Of a stretch of 64,000 nt of DNA, positions 54,470-64,000 are shown in pieces. The notes beneath the pieces are model-generated. The model had not been told where the DNA came from. It ran no database searches and was given only the letters and a program-made list of their open reading frames with translations. Position numbers and translations under genes: made by a program. Within the stretch, counting starts at the first letter, position 1. Each line of letters opens with the position of its first letter. Source of the DNA: Bathelium albidoporum (lineage: Eukaryota; Ascomycota; Dothideomycetes; Trypetheliales; Trypetheliaceae); assembly GCA_021031095.1 (NCBI GenBank), contig JAGFVP010000018.1:123215-187214 (forward strand). Direction: 5' to 3'.

Positions 54470-56080
54470 TTACACCCGATACACAAATTCAGGATTCTCT
54501 CTGTCTGTCAAGTCCAAGAACTCCTGATTCTCTAGCTTGACGTAGTCTGGTCGTGCCCTAACCGCCGCCTTCTTCTTGTTCTGCCATCTGCAATAGAAGT
54601 AGATGAAAAGCAAGTCCACAATGCAAAAGCACCAGCAACAGATGATGGTGATTTCCGCAGGGACGTAATTGGTCCCTCGAAAGGTTTGGGGACCAATGAT
54701 GTTACCGGTGCAGTAGCCGATCAGGTACAGCGCTGCAACGGTAGTCTTCTTCGTATATCCAGACACATTCGTGGACACGAGAGAAAGGAGGGCAACGAAA
54801 GGCGTGGCTGAGGCTTGGGTCAAGTAATAGCCACCCAGTCTGCCGTTCGGCATTGACGCTGGGAGGCCCACGACAAGGGCCATTCCAAGAATGCAAATGA
54901 GCAGGCACGATCCGCTGATAAGAAGGCGGTTGTTGTACCTGTCGCCGAGATACAGACAGACCGTCAACGTGACAACTTCCACAACACCCCCGGGAGTGCC
55001 CCAGAGGAGAGATTGGTCGGCAGTAAAGCCAAATGATTCAATGAGGAGAGAGAAGAAATTGGAAAGGCCGCCATTGGGAATATCCGCAACTAGAGCATAG
55101 AAGAAGAAGGCCCACGTGAGAGGATCGATCAACGTTTCGCGGAGCTGGTACATCTTCCAGTGCTTGTTTCCAACTCCCTGTTGATTTACCCGAATTCGTT
55201 CAATGGCCAGCAATCGTTCCTCCGGCTTCAGCCAGCGGGCATTCATCTGATTGTCGGGTACGATAAACCAGAACAAGACACCCATGCAGAACGTAAGTAG
55301 ACCTGTTGTGAGAAAGACGATTTTCCAGGGGGCAATCGCTGCTCCATGATGTTCAACGCCCTTGGCAATCCCATACGCGATGAGGCCGCCAAAAATCTGC
55401 GCCCACCCGTTGAAACTAAACCAAATTCCAGTCCGCGTGCCCTGTTCGGTCTTGGTGTACCATTGCGACGTCAGCAGCGCGAAGCCAGGAGTGACTGCTG
55501 CCTCGAAGACTCCCAGAAAGAAGCGGATAGTGACTGCGCCACCGTAGTTCTTGACGGCTGCAAAGCACGAAAGGACGAGGCCCCACATCATGATGTTAAA
55601 GGCTGAGTATTTACCAAGAGGAAGTCTTTGGAGGAGACGATTGGTGGGGTACTCCCAACCAATGTAACCAAAATAGAACATAGAGGCCAGCCAGCTATAC
55701 TGGGCGCTATCGATGTGGATATCGGTCTTGATTCCCATTACGCTAGCATAGGAAAGAGTGGTTTTATCAAGGTAGTTCAAGCCATAGACAATGCACATGA
55801 TCTAGGAATAATGTTACTCAATATTGACTGGTCAAAGGGTCGAGATACTCACTGGAATGAGGTGTAAATCAATCTTCCGAAGCAATGCTTTGTTCGTGGC
55901 TTCGTCAATCTGAATGACTTGGCCCTCACGGCCAGCAAAAGCCTTGAGCGCTTCATCTGCGTCGTGCGAGTGTTCAAGGATTCTTGCATCAACATGTCCC
56001 TGACGGACCGCTTCTTCAACCAGCTTCCCCGGATCCGACGCCTCCACCTGGTCTGGCTGTAGAACCTTTTCGTCTGCCAT
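54470..56080 (-). CDS. Major facilitator transporter, DAL5/allantoate permease family
   Basis: Anion:cation symporters of this fungal family import allantoate, vitamins, nicotinate-like acids or dipeptides across the plasma membrane. Two exons (56080-55853 and 55801-54470; 51-bp intron, phase 0) give 519 residues. The cytosolic N-terminus ends in ALLRKIDLHLIP then IMCIVYGLNYLDKTTLSYA (TM1). About 12 hydrophobic segments follow. Family motifs include GWEYPTNRLLQRLPLGKYSA, RFFLGVFEAAVTPGFALLTS and WYTKTEQGTRTGIWFSFNG. The last residues, LTDRENPEFVYRV, match the conserved DAL5-family tail. ATG 56080 (MADEKVLQPD) was chosen over longer in-frame readings because it is close to the usual leader length. 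The SDR gene follows on the same strand. The substrate is unknown. Confidence 0.92.
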
Positions 56081-56807
56081 TGTGGCCTTTGATCGCGTGA
56101 CCGCTGTCACAAAAGCCTTTTCCACAATGGGCCGAAGCAGAGTGCAAGAAGGGAAACGCAAATCGCAGAGATGTCGGAGCAAGGTATCAGCAAATTTTAC
56201 AACAGAAGAAATTACATTTAGGTCATCCAAGTGACCGGCAGCACCCACGCAAACAGAGAGCGTGGTATCAAGTACCTCATGGATCCCGCGTGGCAGGTTT
56301 TCAGACCTTCCCTTTTGAGCTTTCCCCTCGGTCTACTATCGCAGTGCTATAGCTCCCCCTCCAGACAGCAACAGAAGGCTAATCAAGTGTACGCCATCGA
56401 CTTCATCGCTTGCCACCGTTAGGGACACGGCGACCTCGGATAACGGGGTGGTCTGAGCCAGGTATGCCGCCACCGGAGCTGCAAAGGTTTAAGGACAAGG
56501 AAGCTCTAGCCGACGGGTGGCGGGCTGTCATTCAAATTCAAAATCGGTCCTGGATATGCACAAGATGAGATGCTTTATCACGTCCAACTAAATCCACAAA
56601 GGCCTGTTGTAAGTCAACACTCGTGATTATCATGATTAGCAACCGGGCAAAATCCACGTCCCCACAAGTTGGGAGAAAAGCAATGTTCATGTGGACTGGT
56701 TGATTGATTCGAACCAATTCGCTTTGCCGCGCACGGTCCACACAGGTAGCAGACGCACCAAAAATTTTTGTCCACCGCATCAACGTCTATCCAAGAAGAG
56801 CACAACC
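56081..56807. promoter_or_regulatory. Divergent promoter region of permease and DBP3
   Basis: About 730 bp between divergent starts. Near DBP3 there is an AAAAATTTTT block at 56760-56769 (RRPE-like) and GATGAGAT at 56564-56571 (PAC-like), two elements known from ribosome-biogenesis genes. No gene is supported here. Confidence 0.5.
56760..56769 (+). promoter_or_regulatory. RRPE-like element (AAAAATTTTT)
   Basis: This matches the ribosomal RNA processing element known from yeast ribosome-biogenesis promoters. It lies only 39 bp before the DBP3 start codon, so it may instead be in the leader. A PAC-like GATGAGAT lies about 190 bp further upstream. Confidence 0.35.
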
Positions 56808-59103
56808 ATGGGCAAGCAGAAGAGAAAGGAGAAGCACAATTCGGCGAAGGAAGCAGAACTCCTTGCCGATGCCTTTGTACAGCGAAAGAGAGTCAAGACT
56901 GTGCGTTTAGCACAAGAGCAAGCAGAGGCGAACGAAGCTCTACCAGCCAACGCGACGACCACTGACTCCGACTCTAAGCTCCTTGACAGCCCCAATGACG
57001 TACCTTTCCAACCCAAGGCAGATCAGAATGGGGGTGAAGAGACTTCGAAGGGAAGCGACGAGCCAAAGAAAACGCAAGCAAACCCTTCCTACGTTCCAAA
57101 GCCTTCTAAGGAAGAGCGACGGGCCATGAAGAAGGAAAGGAAGACGCTGAAGCGGGAGCTGAAAGAGTACAATAAGGCCAAGCACGCAAACAAGCACAAA
57201 GGCCTTGCAGATCCGTACAAGAAAATGGAGGAGATGATGGCAGCATTGGGTCCAGACGGAGAACGGGATGTCGCAAAAATGCGGCGAAAGGCGAAACGTA
57301 AAGAGGAGAGGAAAAAACAGATGGATGAGCAAAGGCAGCAGAAACTTGCTCAGGTAGATGGAGACGGACAAGCTGTTGCCAGAAAGCAAGATGAGGACGA
57401 GCAAAGTGAAGACGATTCGGACAGTGATGGGTCAGGTGGAGTTCCGATATATCACCCGCCAATCAACAAGCAGTCTGTACTTGAGGTTCGGCAAAGCGAC
57501 AGCATCTCCAGCGGAGGTACGCATAGTGAGGATGAAGCCGACCGCGAGGATGGCGAGGACGGCGATGAGAATGACAGTGACGACGACAATGAGATTGGCG
57601 AAAACAAAGGTACGAACGGTTTCGATGAAGATGATTCACCGATATCAGCCAAGGCAGCCAAAATCCTGGGATCCATCTACGTCGAGCATCCATCCCTAAC
57701 GGCGACATCTCAGGAACAGATCGACGAGTATCTCACGCAGAACCTCATTACCATCACCGATTCCCCATCTCATGCCAAGTTTCGACCATCTACCAAATTT
57801 GCGCACCTTCCCTTTACCGATGGAGCACACCGCACGATTTTTGCCCAATTTCGAGATCCCACGCCTATCCAAGCAGCCGCCTGGCCCTACGCTTTGTCTG
57901 GTCGCGATGTTATTGGCGTTGCAGAGACTGGCTCAGGCAAAACACTGGCATATGGCTCGCCTTGCGTTCGACATATTTCGAGTATTCCCACACGAGGCAA
58001 GAGAAGTGGTATCAGAGCTGTCATCATCACTCCAACGCGAGAGCTGGCCTGCCAAATCTTCGAGTATATGAAAAAGCTTGGAAGTGCCTGTAAGCTTGGC
58101 GTGGTGTGCTTATACGGCGGCGTGCCTAAGGAGCAGCAGCGGACTGATTTGAAGTCTGCACATATTGTTGTCGCCACGCCGGGACGCCTGCAGGACCTGA
58201 TTGATGAGGGCGCCGCAGACATGAGTCGTGTGAGCTACTTGGTTCTTGACGAGGCTGATCGCATGTTGGAGAAGGGATTCGACGAGGCGATCAAGAGAAT
58301 TATCCGGACCATGCCGAAAAGTGGTGATGAAAGGCAAACTCTGATGTTCACGGCAACGTGGCCACCAACTGTGCGCAAACTTGCGGCTACATTCATGACA
58401 GATCCGGTACGAATTGGCATCGGTGACAACCCAGAAGGCGAGCTTCGAGCCAACAATCGAATCACCCAGACCGTTGAGGTGGTGCTGCCAAGTCAAAAGC
58501 AACTGCGTCTGTTACAGATCTTGAAGCGAAACATGCGTGGTGAAGGCCAGGACCGCTTCCTGGTCTTTTGTCTTTACAAGAAAGAAGCTTTTAAAGTTGA
58601 GGTATTCCTCAAAAGAAAGGATTTCCGCGTCGTCAGTATCCATGGCGACTTGAACCAGCAACAACGTACAGCCAACCTGCAGGCCTTCAAGGATGGCTAT
58701 GTGCCAATCCTCATTGCCACGGATGTGGCAAGCCGTGGATTGGACATTCCAAATGTCAACCTCGTCATCAACATGACATTTCCGTTGACTGTAGAGGATT
58801 ACGTGCATCGCATTGGACGGTAAGTTTTTCCAAGCTTGCCTTGATTGCACAGATTCTGACTTGGTTCTTCGTAGCACTGGACGTGCTGGGAAAGCTGGTC
58901 TGGCTATTACGCTGTTTTCAATGCACGACAAGCACCTTGCTGGAGAACTAATCAATGTGCTGAAGAAGGCCAATCAGAAGGTTCCACCAGAGCTTCTGAA
59001 GTTTGGCACGACAGTGAAAAAGAAGCAACACGAAGCTTACGGTAACTTTTACAAGGACCCTAGTGAGATGAAGCAAGCTACGAAGATTACGTTTGATGAT
59101 TAG
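56808..59103 (+). CDS. DBP3: DEAD-box RNA helicase DBP3 (60S ribosome biogenesis)
   Basis: DBP3 acts in the nucleolus in pre-rRNA processing for the large subunit. Two exons (56808-58819 and 58875-59103; 55-bp intron inside the HRIGRTGRAGK motif) give 746 residues. The first 300 or so residues are a Lys/Glu/Asp-rich extension (MGKQKRKEKHNSAKEAELLA...), longer than in yeast DBP3 (523 residues). The core has the Q-motif region FRDPTPIQAAAWPYALSGRD, motif I AETGSGKT, Ia PTRELA, II DEAD, III as TAT instead of SAT (MFTATWPP), and IV-VI including RGLDIPNVNLVINMTFP and HRIGRTGRAG. The ending HEAYGNFYKDPSEMKQATKI then TFDD is diagnostic of DBP3. It converges with the hydrolase gene, 120 bp between stops. 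Confidence 0.92.
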
Positions 59104-59223
59104 ACATTTGTGCACGGTCAGCGCTAGACAGGATTCTGGACGTAATAGTATATAGCTCGAAGCATTGCTGCTGCTACAACTTTCTGAGTCGTACGAGTAT
59201 ATTGCTTCAAGTGTAGCTATCAA

Positions 59224-60195
59224 TCACCAGCCAGTCCTTTGCTTCAGAAACTGCGTCAAGTCAGCCAGCATCTCTCCAGAGTACCAATGTCCAAGTCTCT
59301 CGTATGCTCTCCAGGTTAAGTCGATCTCAAAGGCCGCAAGACAATCGCGTGCTTCATGGCCACGTTCGATGGGTACCTTTTCGTCTTGCATACCATGGCC
59401 AAGAAAGATTGGAGTCTTCAAAAACGGCATCTGCAAGACTTTCGGTAGCACCAAGTCCAATTCTTCAAACAGGCCGGTGACCGCACCACAACAATTAACA
59501 GTTCCAGTTTCCACCTCTACTGCATCTAAATCAATGGAAGTCTCCTCGGTCAGGGCTCGCTGGCTGTTATCATCATGAGAACGTGAGAATGGGTCGTCGT
59601 CGTCCATATCATCTTCTCCCGCATGGGGATTTCTCTTGTCATGCTTGATACCATCTTGCAGCAGCTCATGAAACGGCAACCATCCGCACATGCCAACCAC
59701 AGCGGGAACCGGCTCGCCGCTCCAAGTCAGCAACGATATCAACGCAGTTGCACATCCTTGGCTCAGGCCTCCGAGCACGACGTTTCTGCTTCCTACAAGA
59801 TCGGTCTCTTCTCTCATTAGCTCATGAACAAATCTTAGGCTTTCCCGCAGCCCATCAACCTGGAGTTCCTGCATTTTCAAAGGCGCGTCGAGAGTCCAAT
59901 GGTCAAACCACTGCGTGATGAGCGATCGCTTGTAGACTCTCGCTCGCCGCAGTGACGCTGTGGGAAACACAAATTTGGCATAGGGAAATGCTTCCTGAAA
60001 CGTAAGCGAGCAGCCTGCAAGGGGCGTAGCAAGAAGACCGGATCCGAAGACGGTGCCGTTGGAGCCGCGTCCGTGAAGCAAGATGAAGGTCTGTCTATGT
60101 TCAGATTTGGGATGTACTACCAAGCCTTCGGCATATCCGTCAGAGCCTTTTTGAGGCCGCTGAGGCCGTGGAGACCGCATCAAAGGTGTTGCCAT
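59224..60195 (-). CDS. Acyl-protein thioesterase / phospholipase-carboxylesterase family hydrolase
   Basis: These alpha/beta hydrolases cleave acyl chains from proteins or lysophospholipids, usually in the cytosol. A single exon of 323 residues starts at ATG 60195. The fold opens with TFILLHGRGSNGTVFGSGLL; the nucleophile is the Ser of GGLSQGCATALI, the Asp is in GHGMQDEKVP and the His in LGHWYSGEML. Compared with APT1-type enzymes (about 230 residues), there is an extra N-terminal stretch and an Asp/Glu/Ser-rich insert of roughly 75 residues between the Ser and Asp blocks (HAGEDDMDDDDPFSRSHDDN and onward). Fungal genomes carry several such long paralogues, so the substrate is uncertain. Confidence 0.9.
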   Translation of the reverse strand: MATPLMRSPRPQRPQKGSDGYAEGLVVHPKSEHRQTFILLHGRGSNGTVFGSGLLATPLAGCSLTFQEAFPYAKFVFPTASLRRARVYKRSLITQWFDHWTLDAPLKMQELQVDGLRESLRFVHELMREETDLVGSRNVVLGGLSQGCATALISLLTWSGEPVPAVVGMCGWLPFHELLQDGIKHDKRNPHAGEDDMDDDDPFSRSHDDNSQRALTEETSIDLDAVEVETGTVNCCGAVTGLFEELDLVLPKVLQMPFLKTPIFLGHGMQDEKVPIERGHEARDCLAAFEIDLTWRAYERLGHWYSGEMLADLTQFLKQRTGW

Positions 60196-62486
60196 TGAAA
60201 CGTAGATCGTGGACTTGGCTCAGGCTTAGGAAAACACTTCTTAAGCAGATTGAGATACTCATTATCCAGTATGAGCTGTTGAACTCCTTTGGCCTTCGCG
60301 GCATAGTATGACTGGATTATGGGAAAGTTCCTACTTTCTTGGCTAACCAATTCGTCGCTATCGCCAATCCGAAGGGTCGAAAGGGATGATTGCCAAAAGT
60401 TGGCCAACAATGAGGCAATTAATGAGTCTCGAAGGTCTTTGATTGCAAGCGCGAAAGGAGTGTATACAGCCAGCGGTATGAGAAAGAGGACGGGAAACAG
60501 GAGTGCAATGAAAGCTGTTCAGAAGGAGGCAAGACCATGATTTGTATGCTCAACGGCGCAAGAACCACAGCTGTCAGGCATTGTTAAGTCATTGAAAGAC
60601 CTGTCAGTGACGGTTGCATGCTTGACAAGACGGTTTTAGCTACCCATCATTTCTTGCCTTAAATTTTTGCCAAGCAGGGACAAGTGATCTCTTTCGAAGT
60701 GTAACAGACTACCAAGCTTGCGAGAATGTCAAATAGTTCGCTCCCTGTTGTATTGATATCTTTGCTTTGCTGTTGTAATACGCGCCTCTGACTGTACAGT
60801 ATCCACCAGCGCTGCCAAGGAGATTTAGCGGTTCTTCATGGTATGCTTCTGTGCGGCAGATGTAGACGAGACGTGGAAGAGACAGGGTTCGGAGAATAGA
60901 TGTAGGTTCCGTCTCTTCTGCACCTTGCACCTCTAAGCCATAGCGTCGATCTCGTTATCCTTCTCTGTTGCCCTTCGTTGTTTAGATGACTCGGTGATTG
61001 CTCTGATATATGAGTCTCTCGTACTATCGGCTTCCCCGAAGTTCTGCCCTGCCCGCACATATCTCGGTCGCCAAGACGCCGCCAAGAGATAGGGCACGGG
61101 GCACCTCTCGGATGGCCATTGTGAGACTAGTCTCGGTAGATGTTCGGTGGTTCGACGACGCGTCGTCGCCAGTTTCGAAACATTTCTTGCGAGATCGGGC
61201 CGCGCCGGCGGCTTGGCTGGCACTAACGGCGTTCTGCGTGGAATCGCTGCACAATCGTGTTTCCGCGTCGACATCATTTGTGTTTGTGCGGCGTTCATGA
61301 GCACCTCGACGGCTGACTCAAAGTATCGGTTTGCTTTGGAGTGTGTTGTGTCAGCCAGTGAATCTTCGCCTTGTCATGCCGGGCTATGCAAGCAAAAAAA
61401 ACTCGGTTCTCTGACATTGCCTCGATCATCACGTTTGACCCGGCCTTGTGCAGCGGTAGCGTATGAGGCGTGCAGAGGCAGGGCTATCACGACGCAACTC
61501 TAGACGCGTCCCGGTGCAGCCAACGGAGGCCGCACGAATGACAGTTGAGGGACAGCATCGATGCATCAGGCGGGCGTTGTCAATAATAGCTGCTGGCTGC
61601 TATTGATTTGCCCTGTCACACGCAGGGTATCTGCTCATCGCTGTGTCCGGCGTCATTTGCATGTGAATGGCCGTCTTCCTTCTCTTGAACGCCTATAATG
61701 AAGCTCATCGCAGCCCGTCTTACCCTCTTTTCCTGTGCGTTGTCAGATTTCTTGCCCAAGCTCGATTTAATCACGTTTTTCGTTGCCATCGCCACTGGCG
61801 CCGTTTGTCTTCGATTCTGGCTGGATCCCCACGTGCCCCCATTCTAGAACAAAGACTTCTTGCCTCCCCACGCTCCCCGCCAATGAACAACTGGGTCGAT
61901 GGCGGTGAAAGGCAATAGCGCCACCCCAGCTACTCTTTGCATCGAGCCATTGTTGCTGCGATCCGACTAGATGCCCCTGCCGTTACCGCTCTTGTGACTT
62001 GCCTCTTCCAAATTTTCTCTATTATCGGTGGAACACCCGTTGCTCCGTGCCTTCATATACCACTTGATTTCTCCACAATACCTTTTACTTGGGTTTCTCA
62101 ATTCTCGGCTCTGGCAGCCGTTTAAGCACGTTTAGTGATCCAGGCAAAGGAAGTTTGTTTGTTTTCTCCCTTAAGTTCCAAGATACACTGTACTTGGGCT
62201 CGCGGCAATCTCAGAGGTAAGTGGCCCGACTTAATATTGGTACCTTTCGACACTGACCGCTGATTCAGCTGCTCAAAGGGGCAAAACACACATTCTACAT
62301 TTAGAGACGGGATGTTTCCTGCATAATCTTAAAGTTTTCACAATTCGGACTGGGCCTTCCAATCTTCAACACTGGATCTTCAGTTGTTCCCAATCAACCA
62401 ACGACATCCTTCCTAATAAACTTTACTTGACCAAAAGCACAAGATCTTTGAAGACGGTGCAGACAACACGGAAATATCCACCAACG
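60196..62486. other. 2.3-kb gene-free region
   Basis: It lies between two divergent starts (hydrolase and unknown gene), so it should include both promoters. Open frames of 60-120 codons on both strands (for example 60933-61304 minus and 61147-61503 plus) show no domain and overlap each other. The stretch 62300-62486 before the unknown gene is C/T-rich in parts, as a leader would be. No tRNA, repeat family or transposon relic was recognised. Confidence 0.5.
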
Positions 62487-63350
62487 ATGGATCCTATTAG
62501 TTTGGCCCGCAAAGATAGTGGTGTCGCTGATGTCGAGCATCGCGGCTCAATCGACAAACCTATTGCTTCTAAAGCAAGCAATAAACGGAATTCGCACTGC
62601 ACCCATGAAAGTCGCCGGTCATCGCGTAGTTCACAGCGGCCGTCTGTGTCACGCTACGCTGGAGACACGTGCAGACGTCAAAAACCAGCGTTTCATTCGT
62701 ATACGTCTTCTGTAGGCTCACACCGGGCGAGCACTACTGAAGAGCTCAACGCCTTGTACCTCCGATCTTGTGCAATCATGCGGTCCGATTCGACTCCGAA
62801 TGGCATCTTTCCGGACATTTCTTCCCCGTCAAACCTCGCAAGCGGCAGGTCCAGCATACGAAGCCAGCCCACTTCCATTGCGAGCGATCCGACCGCTGGT
62901 CTTGCCCGTCGTCCACTACCGCATGATGTGAGATCCAAGCCAGACGTGCCGACTTTTGTCAGTCCCTGGGACTCTTCCACGTACCAATTAGCAGAACCCG
63001 AGGCATCTTCAGTGGAGGCTGTCCCTCTGGAAATCATTACTCCATCGACAACACACTGGCTCAGTCCAGAGACGCGTGCTAAGCAGTACGCAGAGATCGA
63101 GCGAACGTGCCGAGGCTGGCGAGGATTCTGGAAGAAGGCGACGAAGAGTGAGAAGAAGGCAAGGCAAACGCAGGACCACTTGGTGGATTTTTATGACGAG
63201 AAGGACGGAGATGATTGCGCAAGTGTGAGGCGATATCGGATTGATGTTGGAGATGAGGATGAGGAGAAGGATGGTAAGCTCGAGACGAATAAAAATGATC
63301 GAGCAGAGCCGAAGTGTAGACGGAAAGGCTGGTTTGGTGGAGCACGATGA
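62487..63350 (+). CDS. Conserved fungal protein of unknown function
   Basis: A single exon of 287 residues from ATG 62487 (MDPISLARKDSGVADVEHRG); the frame is open further upstream but lacks another ATG. The first 180 residues are Ser/Arg/Pro-rich and probably disordered (SRRSSRSSQRPSVSRYAGDT). The likely conserved part is C-terminal: SPETRAKQYAEIERTCRGWRG, FWKK, then DCASVRRYRID and an acidic/basic tail ending CRRKGWFGGAR. Similar Q-Y-A-x-I-E/D ... RG-x-RG-x-W ... SVRRYR arrangements occur in uncharacterised Pezizomycotina proteins, from memory. No signal peptide, membrane segment or enzymatic motif is seen. The role is unknown. Confidence 0.7.
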   Translation: MDPISLARKDSGVADVEHRGSIDKPIASKASNKRNSHCTHESRRSSRSSQRPSVSRYAGDTCRRQKPAFHSYTSSVGSHRASTTEELNALYLRSCAIMRSDSTPNGIFPDISSPSNLASGRSSIRSQPTSIASDPTAGLARRPLPHDVRSKPDVPTFVSPWDSSTYQLAEPEASSVEAVPLEIITPSTTHWLSPETRAKQYAEIERTCRGWRGFWKKATKSEKKARQTQDHLVDFYDEKDGDDCASVRRYRIDVGDEDEEKDGKLETNKNDRAEPKCRRKGWFGGAR

Positions 63351-64000
63351 CTACGAATGCTATGAGACAATGCAGGAGGGAGGATCATGGCCTGAGGACG
63401 GAACGGAATGCTGTGTTTGTGGTTATATCTGCATTATACCCTGGTTTTGGCTTTGGATTTGGATACCATTGACTGGTTTGTCATGGGACTGGTGTTTCCT
63501 TGCGGACTTGCATGAGTTTAATAGAGGTATGATAGGAAACATCATTAAGATTTCTGGATCGATATCTCGAACAAATACAACCACGCTCAGGTCGAGGGTG
63601 ATAATCTAGATCAGCCCATTGATGCGCCATTCGCTTTCGCAGAACCGAGTGACCACAGGCGCATCCCCATCGACCTTGCCGTTCAGCCTGCCAAACCTTA
63701 CGCCACTGACTGACAATTTCGCAATTGCTTAAAAACGCCCAATGGAACGCTCCGATTTCCCAGTTTAATCGCGCACCTCGACACCAAGGCCTTCCCTATC
63801 ATCCAGTTCCATCTGTTCTCACCCGTTTCTCTCCTAAATCCATCTAATCTCATCCTTTTCCACCCTCTTCCCTTGTTGTCTCTTCTCAATCCCTCTCTTC
63901 CCGCCCCCACCTCTCACCCTCACCTCCCCTCTTAAAACAAAAAGTCCAAACAACAACAACACGCCAACGCCGCACAGCACGCACCCAACAGCCCCTCCGC
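63351..64000. promoter_or_regulatory. 3' end of unknown gene and probable promoter of a gene beyond the window
   Basis: The region 63780-63935 is strikingly C/T-rich on the plus strand, followed by CAACAACAAC-like A/C-rich sequence up to the window end. That is the usual look of a fungal 5' leader, so a plus-strand gene probably starts just beyond 64000. No coding start is visible inside the window. Confidence 0.5.

Noticed and set aside
56704..56722. Minus-strand GGTTCGAATCA resembling a tRNA B box
   Set aside because: The flanking bases do not form a T-arm stem and no acceptor or anticodon arm is present.
60933..61503. Overlapping open frames on both strands
   Set aside because: They have no domains, overlap on opposite strands and show no splice structure, so they look like chance frames.

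Overview
This window is nuclear DNA of a filamentous ascomycete (Pezizomycotina). Many genes carry short introns of about 40-160 bp with GT..AG borders and CTAAC/CTGAC-like branch sites. Intergenic spaces run from about 100 bp to 3.3 kb, and the gene set is typical of these fungi: Ras2-type GTPase, a DAL5-type permease, a WSC protein, a GH31 alpha-glucosidase and core eukaryotic genes. The exact class is not decided by the sequence; Dothideomycetes or a relative is my guess. No bacterial genes, transposons, CRISPR arrays, tRNAs or rRNAs were recognised.

Layout. 0-9 kb: REV1 translesion polymerase with an in-frame minisatellite; a Yippee zinc-binding gene with an apparent one-base frameshift; an NDR-type kinase gene with an in-frame TAG in the middle of its kinase domain. 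9-16 kb: a small secreted WSC protein, the Ras2-type GTPase (GC-AG intron, CAAX end) and two long gene-free stretches. 16-25 kb: TFIIH helicase RAD3/XPD, a Ure2-like glutathione transferase with two in-frame starts, and the ribosome-quality-control ligase RKR1/listerin. 25-32 kb: ribosomal protein eL19 (start codon split by an intron), a GH31 alpha-glucosidase, and an RRM/RD-rich SR-like protein (second GC-AG intron). 32-48 kb: RNA polymerase I subunit RPA190, diverging from the U4/U6 snRNP factor PRP3, then GCN1 on the minus strand. 48-64 kb: a DHX29-like helicase diverging from GCN1; a short-chain dehydrogenase preceded by a 30-codon hydrophobic ORF whose stop overlaps the SDR start (TGATG); a DAL5-type permease; ribosome-biogenesis helicase DBP3; an acyl-protein-thioesterase-like hydrolase; and a conserved fungal protein of unknown function. 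The right edge looks like the promoter/leader of a further plus-strand gene.

Most genes are housekeeping: DNA damage tolerance and repair (REV1, RAD3), ribosome synthesis and surveillance (RPA190, DBP3, eL19, RKR1, GCN1, DHX29-like) and splicing (PRP3, SR-like). They do not form a pathway cluster. The points most worth a second look are the two lesion-bearing neighbours at 4.3-8.8 kb, the TGATG-coupled membrane microprotein/SDR pair, the REV1 DADGV repeat and the split or non-canonical splice structures. Exon borders were worked out by reading frames and splice signals by eye and were not tested with transcripts.
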